From NCBI GenBank assembly GCA_002284615.2, contig MU069898.1, positions 176,512 through 192,704 on the forward strand: DNA of 16,193 nt, written 5' to 3'. Positions within the stretch are counted from its first letter, which is position 1. The number at the start of each line of letters is the position of its first letter. This DNA is from Dunaliella salina. Taxonomy: Eukaryota; Chlorophyta; Chlorophyceae; Chlamydomonadales; Dunaliellaceae. The notes beneath the pieces are model-generated. The model made no database searches, had not been told where the DNA came from, and saw only the letters and a list, made by a program, of their open reading frames with translations. Position numbers and translations under genes: made by a program. Of the stretch, positions 8,225 through 15,940 are shown one piece after another.

Positions 8225-8275
8225 GGCGTTGCAACAGCTGTATTCTCCGCCCACTCCAAGATCTTTGTTCTGCAT
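7890..8275. repeat. 57-bp tandem repeat next to a splice acceptor
   Basis: The unit reads approximately AGCGCTGCAACAGCTGCATG, then CTGCA, then CATTTCCGTGCCCCCTGTCTTGTTTCT. GTGCCCYCT occurs at 8088, 8145 and 8202, exactly 57 bp apart. Older copies lie upstream, with a scrambled section around 7990-8060 where TTTCTACAAGCGCTGCA is repeated three times at short spacing. In one frame each unit encodes LQALQQLHAA followed by ISVPPVLF. Each unit has a pyrimidine-rich stretch just before GCAAGCGCTG or ACAAGCGCTG, resembling decayed acceptor sites. The array ends about 10 bp before the acceptor GCATGCACAG. Confidence 0.8.
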
Positions 8276-8281
8276 GCACAG

Positions 8282-8379
8282 TTACCCCCCAGCCAATCTG
8301 GCCAAACCCTGTTGGACATTGACCTCTTCCTACATAACAAACCCCAAGCCATAGGCCAGCCCCGCCCTGAGCTCCAGCC

Positions 8380-8424
<45 letters not shown>

Positions 8425-9208
8425 CCAGCAGCAGCAGCAGCAGCATGCAGCATTTGCAAACCAACCCTTGCTGCCAGCCCAGCAGCCAGTTCAGCGGCAA
8501 GCAGCAGTCGCGGATCAACCACCCTCAGAGCTCACTCAGCAACCACCCTCAGAGCTCACACGCCAAACACCCTCAGAGCTCACACGCCAAACACCCTCAG
8601 AGCTCAGCCAGCAACCACCCTCGGATCTCACCCGCCGACCACCCTCAGAGCTCAGCCACCAAGCACCCACGCCACGCGAGCATGACTTGCAAAAGCAACA
8701 GGATCAGCTACAGCAGCAACAGCAGCAGCAGCGAGTGCTGCAGCAGGTAGAGCAGTTACAACAGCAGCGGTTGTTGCAGCAGATGAAACAGTCTGAAGCC
8801 CTCCCTGCAAGCAAGAGAACAAGTCTGGCTACTCAGGTGGTGATGCCAACGCCACAGAGCAGCGGACCTCATCCGCTAACGCACGCAGAGCAGCCACCAG
8901 CACGCGCCCCTGATGCAGGCCTCTCGATAACTCCAGCCCAGGGCAGCAGCAGCGGCAGCACCCATCAGACTGACTCAGTGCATGCAGTCCAGCAGACTGA
9001 TTCTGTGCGTGCAACACGGCAGCAGCAAACAGATAATGAAGAAAGGTTGGCGATGCAGCGGCAAGCGCAGGAGAGGATGGCTCGTTTGCCACTGCAGCAG
9101 CAGCAGCAGCAAAAAAAAGAGGAAGAAGAGAGGGCTCTGCAGCTGCAGGTGCATGAGAGGATGGCACGATTGCCACTGCAGCAGCAACAGCAACGGCAAC
9201 AGCAGCAG

Positions 9209-9241
<33 letters not shown>

Positions 9242-10276
9242 AAAGAGGAGGAAGAAGAGAGGGCCTTGCAGCAGCAGGTGCAGGAGAGGCTTGCGCGGGT
9301 GCAGCTGCAGCGACAGCGCCTCCAAGAGCGGCAGCAGCAGCAGCAGCAGCAGCAAGGTTTGCAGTGGGCCAGGGCAACAACCAGAGTCATCAGATCAGAG
9401 GCGCTTCCGAGGGAGGAGGGCCTTCCGGGTGCCAAGAAGGAGACTGGCTTGCCAGTCCCTGCGTACAGTGCTGCGCTACCAGCTACAGCAGCAGCAGCAG
9501 GAGTAGCAGCAGGGGCACAGAAGCCGCGAGAGCTGCCGCCTCCGCAGTGGCTGCTGGTCATGGCAGCAGCAGTTGCAGCGACCACTGCGACCCTCAGGCC
9601 GGAGCTGCCGGAGCTGCCGCAACAACTCCAGCAGCAGCAACAGCAGCAGCAGCACAGCACAATCACTGTGTCGCCACGCAGCGGTGGTGGTATTCTGAAA
9701 GCCACAGAGAGTGCCGAGGGGCTTCGAAGGACGAAGCCTAAGGGCCTGGGGCCCGGCCTTGCAGACATTAGTGCAGCAGAATTGCCACTGCGCAAGGAGG
9801 GCAGGGGAAGGTTGTATCAAAGGGGCAGCCCACAGGGATACATGCCAGGAATGGGCCAGCCAGGGGAGCTCCAGCTTGAGGGATATCGCAGGCAAAGGTA
9901 CTCACCCGCAACCGGGCCCCTACAGCAGCCGCATGGTGGCCTTAAAATGCCTCAGAAGGGGGCTGAGGATCTTGAGCCGGGGTATGGCACACAGTATTAC
10001 TCACCGCTGCCCCAGCAGCAGCAGCAATATATGCCTCAGAGGGAGGCTGAGGATCTCACGCCAAGGTATGGCACACACTATTTCTCACCTTCGCCCCAGC
10101 AGCAGCAGCAGCAGCAGCAGCGATATATGGGCCCTGATTTGGGTCCAAAGTATGGCACACAGTATGACCCACCTTTGCCCCAGCAGCAGCGATATGTGGG
10201 CCCTGAGGTGCCTGAGAGGGGGGCAGAGGAGGGGCGGCTGCGCGAGAGCTTGCGTCATTATGGATCCAGCTCACAG
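8282..10276 (+). CDS. 665-codon polyQ / charged coiled-coil exon
   Basis: Bounded by acceptor TGCATGCACAG (AG at 8280-8281) and donor AGCTCACAG|GTGGGC (GT at 10277), both phase 0. The exon opens LPPSQSGQTLLDIDLFLHN, its least repetitive part. Residues 34-54 are 14 Gln, Pro, then 6 Gln. Residues 80-127 are six 8-residue repeats (PPSELTQQ type). About residues 258-357 hold three repeats of an ERMARLPLQ/polyQ/KEEEERALQ block, an alternating Gln and Glu/Arg helix that is likely coiled coil. About residues 553-640 hold repeated YGTQYYSPLPQQQQ and GAEDL/EAEDLxPxYGT units. The exon ends LRHYGSSSQ. No enzymatic domain is seen. The raw frame runs on past the donor into (GT)n, reading a Val-Cys run, which is an artefact. 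Confidence 0.57.
8381..8443 (+). repeat. (CAG)14 CCC (CAG)6 trinucleotide tract
   Basis: Fourteen uninterrupted CAG triplets (8381-8422), one CCC, then six CAG (8426-8443), all in the coding phase for Gln. Lack of CAA interruptions makes this tract a likely site of length change. Other CAG/CAA tracts occur at about 9175-9240, 9331-9354, 13368-13397 and 14239-14270. Confidence 0.95.
8519..8662 (+). repeat. 24-bp coding repeat, six copies
   Basis: Six perfect-register 24-bp units (starts 8519, 8543, 8567, 8591, 8615, 8639) of the form MCACCCTCAGAGCTCAC followed by CGCCAA or a variant. They encode PPSELTQQ, PPSELTRQ, TPSELTRQ, TPSELSQQ, PPSDLTRR and PPSELSHQ. The array is in frame and the Ser-Glu-Leu core is kept, so selection or recent expansion maintains it. 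Confidence 0.92.
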
Positions 10277-10282
10277 GTGGGC

Positions 10283-10533
<251 letters not shown>

Positions 10534-10989
10534 GTCCATGACTTCTGATGTAGAAACTTGCTCACGAGTGTGCACCTTTATAGCTTTACAATGAGGCTTT
10601 CAAAGCGCATGACTGCTAGGCAAGCCTCGGCACGACACGTTTTGTTTGCCTGTTGCTGTGGCAAAATGGAAGTTCCGGGCCAAAAGAACCATTGTGGGCC
10701 ACCTGCATGTACTCCTCTCCATTCTGTTAATGGAATGAAAATATGAATCATCACAATCATAATGATGAAACAGGTTAAAAGTGTCTCGTCTTGGTTGTCA
10801 TGTCGGTCCAATCATCCGTGATGGCGTACTCCCCTCCTGCTGGCCAGCCTTGAGATACTTTAAACTGGCCCAAAAGTACTGAGACTGAACATCAAGGGAC
10901 GATCCTAATGAGCATGGGCAGCACACACAACAATGGTGTTCCTGCACGCTGTGCTTTTGAGGCAGTGGCCTGCAGGACCCGCTTTCATT

Positions 10990-11370
10990 CAATAGAACTG
11001 CCCTGTCGGCACCACGTGATTGCATACTCCTGTGTCTAGATCGATCATGATCAGCGCTGCATGATCGCATGGTTCCGTGTCTAGGTCGGTCATGATCAGC
11101 AGATGATCATGATCAGCAGATGATTGCATGATTGCATGATTGCATGATTGCATGATCATGAGCAGATGATCATGATCAGCAGATGATTGCATGACCTTGC
11201 GTCTAGATCAATCATGATCAGCGAGCGCTGCATGATTGCATGATCCTGATCATGATCCTGGTCAGCGCTGTATGACCGCATGGTTTTTTTGTCTAGATCC
11301 AGACCAAAGCTGCATGATCGCAGGATCCTAGTGCTGCATGACTGCATGATTATATGTATAGATCTGGTAA
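10990..11370. repeat. GATC/GCATGA-rich degenerate repeat with (TGATTGCA)4
   Basis: GTCTAGATCNATCATGATCAGC-like phrases recur, anchored by GTCTAG at 11034, 11079, 11201 and 11291. CTGCATGATCGCATGGTT and its variants sit between them. A perfect octamer run (TGATTGCA)4 occupies 11121-11152. Palindromic TGATCATGATCA is frequent. On the minus strand this gives repetitive open frames that are not credible genes. Confidence 0.8.
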
Positions 11371-11593
11371 AAGCATGCACACTATCACTGTCTCTGTGGT
11401 ACGTGTCCAGTCTGATCTTATGATACTGTCGTCATCAATACCTCAGTACGATCAGCATCGTCCCATGGGTCAAGCACCACCCACAGGAAAGGGAAAGTCA
11501 TTGTGAACGTGCTCCCTAGTTGGCTTTGGTCTTATCTGGTGCTCAAGAGCCTGTTGTAAATGCCACGTTATACCAAGCGCCATGAGCGATAAT

Positions 11594-11675
11594 GCTCATG
11601 CAGATTTCGAACCTGCACCCCTTGGTCACCAATTTTTCCAACAGCAGTGACATGCCCCCACTTGAGCTGTTACCT
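11594..11675 (-). mobile_element. tRNA-like / SINE-like fragment 1
   Basis: On the minus strand ACAGCTCAAGTGG (11658-11670) resembles a Pol III A box and GGTTCGAAATC (11603-11613) a B box, with 44 bases between. The B box lies in a foldable T arm (GCAGG, loop TTCGAAA, TCTGC). No acceptor stem pairs and the anticodon arm is unclear, so it is not a functional tRNA. The adjacent phrase TGACCAAGGGGTGCAGG recurs in the two fragments downstream, supporting a dispersed tRNA-derived family. Confidence 0.45.
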
Positions 11676-11803
11676 GTGCTTACACATTCCAACACAAACA
11701 AAAGGGGAAAAAAGTGTAAGCACACATTCCGACTCAGAAGGAATCGGCCAACTCTCCTCACCGATGGGGGCGCTGCCCTGACCGGATCGCCTGATACCAT
11801 CCT

Positions 11804-11870
11804 GTGCTCATGAAGGATTCAAACCTGCATCCCTTGATCACTGACCTCCCCACGGAGCACCCATGTCGTC
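11804..11870 (-). mobile_element. tRNA-like / SINE-like fragment 2
   Basis: On the minus strand GGTTTGAATCC (11815-11825) is a near-consensus B box and GGTGCTCCGTGGGG (11849-11862) resembles an A box. In between is GGTCAGTGATCAAGGGATGC, shared with fragments 1 and 3. The sequence after the B box, CATGAGCA, is the same as in fragment 1. It is too short for an intact tRNA. Confidence 0.45.
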
Positions 11871-11975
11871 AAGTCGCAAGGACCGGCCCTGATCCTACCG
11901 AACAGGACCCGGAAGTCAGGGTTTCAATTCCGCTCAGATGCCCGCTTGCGGCATACATAGCGATGCACCTTTACC

Positions 11976-12022
11976 TTACCTGTATCCCTTGGTCACTGAC
12001 CTCCCGTGCTGCAGCACCCCTT
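11976..12022 (-). mobile_element. tRNA-like / SINE-like fragment 3 (truncated)
   Basis: On the minus strand AGGTCAGTGACCAAGGGATA matches the middle of fragments 1 and 2, preceded by a GGGGTGCTGCAGCACGGG segment. The B-box region has decayed. It is supported mainly by similarity to fragment 2. Confidence 0.35.
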
Positions 12023-12129
12023 AATTTATGCGGGAGGGGGACCCTGTCAGATGGAGCTGCCCCGGTGTCGCTGAAAGGCGCCGCTGTTCTCTTCCCAGGT
12101 TTCCTGCTCTGCTTTCGTTGCTTTCAAAC

Positions 12130-13090
12130 CACCATCCACATTCGCAGGTGGCACCTGCAGAGACGCCAGTGCCCTACAGGTGCTGCACAAGGCCGTTTTG
12201 TGCCTCCACACTGCCATCCTGCTCTATCATGGTTTCATGCTTTCCTGTGCTCTCTAACCCCGTCCACATGCGCAGGTGGCACCTGCAGACGCCAGTGCCC
12301 TACAGGTGCTGCACAAGGCCATTTTGTGCCTCCCCAATGCCATGCCTGCTCTGTCATGATTTCATGTTTCCCTGTGCTTTCACACACCTTCACATGCGCA
12401 GGTGGCTCCTGCAGATGCCAGCGCCCTACAGGTGCTGCACAAGGCCATTTTGTGCCTCCCCAATGCCATGCCTGCTCAATCACAATTTCATGCTTTCCTG
12501 TGCTCTCTAACCCCGTCCACATGCGCAGGTGGCACCTGCAGACGCCAGTGCCCTACAGGTGTTGCACAAGGCCATTTTGTGCCTCCCCAATGCCATCCTG
12601 CTCAATCACGATTTCATGCTTTTCTGAGCACTCAAACATTGTCCATATGCGCAGGTGGCCCATGCAGACGCCAGCGCCCCACAGGTGCGCATGACGCCAT
12701 TTTGTGCCTCCCCAATGCCATCTTGCTCTGTCATGATTTCATTTTTCCCTGTGCTTTCACACACCTTCACATGCGCAGGTGGCACCTGCAGACGCTGTGC
12801 TGCACAAAGCCATTTCGTTCCTCCACACTTCTTCCTCCCTGCTCTATCATGTTTCCATGCTTGTTCTGTGCTTTCTAACACTGTCTACATACGCAAGTGG
12901 CACCTGCAGACGCCAGTGCCCCACAGGTGCTGCACGATGCCATTTTGTGCCTCCACACTTCTTCCTCCCTCCTCTATCATATTTCCATGCTTTTCTGTGC
13001 TTTCTAACACCGTCCACATGCACAGGTGGCACCTGCAGACGCCAGTGCCCTACAGGTGCTGCACGAGGCCATTCTGTGCCTCCACGATGC
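12130..13090 (+). repeat. ~125-bp tandem array, eight copies, each with an acceptor-like junction
   Basis: CAGGTGGCACCTGCAGACGC and its variants occur at 12145, 12273, 12399, 12526, 12652, 12776, 12894 and 13023 (spacings 128, 126, 127, 126, 124, 118, 129). Each unit runs: pyrimidine-rich tract, CACATGCGCAG, GTGGCACCTGCAGACGCCAG, TGCCCTACAGGTGCTGCAC, GCCATTTTGTGCCTCC. The eighth copy is the start of the 825-codon exon and the first seven lie upstream in the presumed intron. Within a unit the 30 bases from GTGGCACC to CTACAG followed by GTGCTG could act as a phase-0 mini-exon. Confidence 0.9.
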
Positions 13091-13365
13091 CATCCGCCTG
13101 CTGCTGCTGAATGCTGCTGCGCCTGCGCCCCCTGGAGGAGGCTTCCCCCTGCCCGGCCCAATGGCCAGCTCCCAGCTGAGACCCCTACAGCAGCAGCAGC
13201 AGCAGCCGTACTCACCCCCTCCCTTTTCCTATCAGCCATTTCACTTGCAAGGATCTGCCTACCAGCCCTTCTTTGCCCAACCTGACCAGCACCAGGCGCA
13301 TCAGCAACCATACCATCATTATCATCATCAGCAGCAAGCATACCATCATTATCAGCATCAACCTG

Positions 13366-13400
<35 letters not shown>

Positions 13401-14233
13401 CGGCCCTTCACCATGCCTGTCCCTGCCGCCGCTCCCTCGCCTGCCATCGGCACTCCCCTCCCCCCCTACACTCCCCCATACGGTGCGCCCTCTTTCCCAG
13501 CCGCCCAGTCCACCCCCACCTTAGCAGCCCCTGCCGTCCCTACCACACCACAAGCACATCAGCCCACCACCTTCTCTCCTCTGCACCAGCAGCAGTCCAT
13601 TGTCCTCCCACCTCAGCACCAGCTGCAATCACAACAACCCCCGCAGTCAGCGCAGGCAGAGCAGCCGCCGAACATAGCACAGGCTGTGGCCCTTCTGGGT
13701 GATGCGACGCAGGCACTCAGGCGTGGCTACACGCCGAACCCGCCCGCAGAAACGCAGCAGTACACACCACAGCAGCAGCAACAGCAGCAGCAGCCGCAGC
13801 AGCAGCAGAGGACCACCAGCCATTTCACATCTGCCGCCAGTCCAGCTGAACCCCTCCATCCTGTTGAGACTGTAGAATTCGCAGCGCATCCTGCTGCACC
13901 ACAAGTGTTGTCCCCCTCCGTAGTGCAGCGACAGGGCCAAGGCAGCGACGGTGCAGCCCTAGCAGCTGCAGCAGCAACACCAGCAGCAGCGTTAGCAGCT
14001 GTGCCCCCACCAGTACCAACAGCAGCGCCATCAATGATAGGAGCGTCGCCAACACCTGGCTACTACGTCGCTCAGCCTTCACCCCCATTGCAGCAGCACA
14101 GCGCCGTTCCCGCTCAATTAGCCCACGCACAGCATGCTCCTAAATCGTACGCACCTTCGTTCCACCCATATCCTGTCGCCTCGCTTCACCCCTCTCCCCA
14201 GCAGGCCTACATAACACCCGATATACCACTCCA

Positions 14234-14272
<39 letters not shown>

Positions 14273-15500
14273 TATGTTTCAGCCGCAATACATTAGTTTT
14301 GTGCCGCAAGCAACACCCCCAACATGGCCCTATCCTGCCGGCACACATTTTTCTGCAGCACCAACACCTCCTCCTGTGATGGCACCCGCTGTGGGCACAA
14401 CAATGCCTGCACATGCATCCATCTGGCAAGGCCCCCACACTATGGCACCTGCTGCCGGCACACAAATGCCTGCAGCAGCGACACCCTCTGCTGCAATGGC
14501 ACCTGCAGCAGCAACACCCTCTGCCATGATGGCATCGGCGGCAGGCACACAGATGCCTGCAGCAGTAGCACCACCTGCTATGATGGCACCCGCTGTGGGC
14601 ACAACAATATCTGCAGTATCAACACCCTCCCGCCCACCCGCTGCAATGGCACCTGCTGCAGGCACAATAACACCTGCAGCAGCAACACCCGCTGATGTGA
14701 TGGCAGTGCAACCCACGCCGCCCACTGCACTCGCCGTGCCCACAACTGTCAGGGCCGAACACGCAGCACCACTACCAGCGCACACCGTAGTGTCCCCAGC
14801 AGTACCGTACCCTCCGGCATCAGCACCCGTACACAGCTTTGCTCTCCCTCTCGTACCTCCCTCCCCGCCTTCACCCGGCCCAGCCCCCAGCGCTGCCTAC
14901 CTCCTCGAGGACGGCATGCCCCCCTGGCAAGAGCACGCACACACATTGTCTGGCCACCCTCCCCTGAACACCTTTTCCCCGACTACACACCCTCGCAACG
15001 CAGAGCAGCGAGGTGGCATGCAACCACAAGTTGCTGGTAGTGGCATCAGGGCAGCAGGCCCCCCTGCCTTCCATCAGCAACAAGCCCACCCTCCAGCGCA
15101 TGCACACCCTGGCCTGCTTATACCCCAACAAATGCAGCCCACTGCTCCCCCGCCAGGCTCGGTGGCGCCACAGTACCCGCAGCATGAAACGGCACATTCG
15201 CAGACAGCACCAGCACAGCCAGCACCAATAACAGCAGCAATGGCAGCGCCACCAGCAAGAGTTGCAGCAGCAGCGGCTGCACCAGCACAGCCAGCAACAG
15301 TTGCAGCAGCAGCAGCACCAACACAGCCAGCAACAGTTGCAGCAGCGGCAGCACCACCCGCAGCAGTGGCAGCATCAGCAGCAGGAGGGCGAGGGGCAGG
15401 GTTGGAAGGGGCAAGTGCTGGGATGCCTGGGGTGCGTAGTGAAGCTACAGCAGAGGTGGAAGGCCCCTGGTGGGCGCAGGTGGAGGCCACGTTTGCACAG
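13026..15500 (+). CDS. 825-codon P/Q/A-rich exon
   Basis: Bounded by acceptor CACATGCACAG (AG at 13024-13025) and donor TTTGCACAG|GTGTGT (GT at 15501), both phase 0. The open frame continues a few codons beyond the donor to a TAG at 15525. The exon starts VAPADASALQVLHEAILCL, then DAIRLLLLNAA: a plausible amphipathic helix and the most ordinary protein-like part. Residues ~88-124 are His/Gln/Tyr-rich, ending in ~10 Gln. Gln/Pro/Thr-rich sequence follows. Residues ~451-560 are repeats of MAPAAGTQMPAAATPSA type, ~734-792 are Ala-rich (GCA-phase repeat), and the end is EVEGPWWAQVEATFAQ with Trp 815-816. No known domain was recognised. It is likely a disordered scaffold or regulatory region of a protein continuing beyond the window. 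The start of this exon is uncertain because seven upstream repeat copies offer similar acceptors. Confidence 0.57.
14378..14705 (+). repeat. degenerate coding repeat MAPAAGTxMPAAATPSA
   Basis: ATGGCACCTGCTGCMGGCAC and variants recur about eight times within the 825-codon exon, encoding M-A-P-A-A/V-G-T-x-M/I-P-A-A-A/V-x-P. Unit length varies by whole codons (about 14-21). All copies stay in frame, in contrast to the intronic repeats. Confidence 0.8.
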
Positions 15501-15524
15501 GTGTGTCAATTTGTAAACTGGGAT
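15494..15524. repeat. 31-bp target duplication, left copy
   Basis: A 31-bp segment starting TGCACAGGTGTGTCAATTTG and ending ACTGGGAT is repeated exactly at 15648-15678 on the other side of the telomere-like block. It contains the exon's splice donor. Confidence 0.93.
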
Positions 15525-15647
15525 TAGGGTTTAGGGTTAGCTACCCTAAGTAAGTACTAAGTAAGTACGTACTTAGGGTTTAGGGTTAGCTACCCTAAGT
15601 AAGTACTAAGTAAGTAAGTACTACCCTAAACCCTAAACCCTAAACCC
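15525..15647. repeat. interstitial telomere-like insertion
   Basis: A 123-bp insert. Its left end is TAGGGTTTAGGGTTAG (G-rich strand) and its right end is three CCCTAAA units plus CCCT (C-rich strand), so the telomeric repeats face each other head to head. Between them is AGCTACCCTAAGTAAGTACT sequence with multiple GTAAGT/GTAC motifs. A 43-bp stretch from 15525 is repeated from 15574 (period 49). The repeat is TTTAGGG, the plant and many-green-algal type. Flanking 31-bp identical direct repeats mark it as a discrete insertion. Confidence 0.92.
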
Positions 15648-15678
15648 TGCACAGGTGTGTCAATTTGTAAACTGGGAT
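15648..15678. repeat. 31-bp target duplication, right copy
   Basis: Exact copy of 15494-15524, creating a second CACAG|GTGTGT donor-like junction downstream of the insert. Confidence 0.93.
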
Positions 15679-15940
15679 GCGCACAGGATGTGAAGGAAAT
15701 GTGAGTATGTGATGCCTGGGGTGATATGCAGTGAGGCTGCAGCAGAGGTGGAGGGCCGCTGGTGGGCGCAGGTGGAGGCCATCTTTGCACAGGTGTGTGT
15801 CAATGTGTAAACTGGGATGCGCACAGGATGTGAAGGAAATGTGAGGATGTGATGCCTGGAGTGATGCGTGGTGAAGCTGCAGCAGAGGCGGAGGGCCGCT
15901 GGTGGGCGCAGGTAGAGGCCACCTTCGCATAGGTGTGTGT

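Larger units (their letters stand above)
5963..8281 (+). other. presumed intron 2 (2319 bp)
   Basis: It begins GTGAGG and ends TGCATGCACAG. Contents in order: unremarkable sequence to 6300, a 13-bp minisatellite (6300-6600), a 79-bp satellite broken by a nested element (6595-7254), unique sequence (7255-7801) and a 57-bp repeat abutting the acceptor (7890-8275). A strong alternative acceptor, CTCCTTCTTATTACTAGCACAG|GCGCCA, lies at 7801, so the intron may be shorter or contain another exon. Confidence 0.42.
15415..15940 (+). repeat. exon-end/donor tandem repeat, three copies
   Basis: ATGCCTGG anchors lie at 15423, 15712 and 15852. Copy 1 is the end of the 825-codon exon. Copies 2 and 3 downstream keep its frame: copy 2 reads VMPGVICSEAAAEVEGRWWA then QVEAIFAQ before |GTGTGT; copy 3 reads VMPGVMRGEAAAEAEGRWWA then QVEATFA, where CAG of the junction has become TAG before GTGTGT. 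Removing the 154-bp net insertion between copies 1 and 2 leaves a 135-bp period, close to the 140 bp between copies 2 and 3. Each unit includes ~55 bp of intron (AACTGGGATGCGCACAGGAT and TGTGAAGGAAATGTGA). Confidence 0.88.

Noticed and set aside
8829..9795. Long minus-strand open frames rich in Cys, Leu or Ala opposite the CAG tracts
   Set aside because: They are the complement of CAG repeats (CTG/TGC/GCT) and have no splice context. The plus strand has phase-matched acceptor and donor sites and a more varied composition.
11594..11675. Functional tRNA gene
   Set aside because: A- and B-box-like motifs and a T arm are present, but the acceptor stem does not pair and no clear anticodon arm can be folded.
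12028..12881. Independent genes in the 125-bp array (several overlapping plus and minus frames)
   Set aside because: Three frames stay open because the unit is stop-poor and its length varies (118-129 bp). Only the last copy leads into a long exon.
15525..15647. True chromosome end
   Set aside because: Telomeric repeats are few, face each other, and are followed by the duplicated target and more of the same exon-end repeat, so the block is interstitial.
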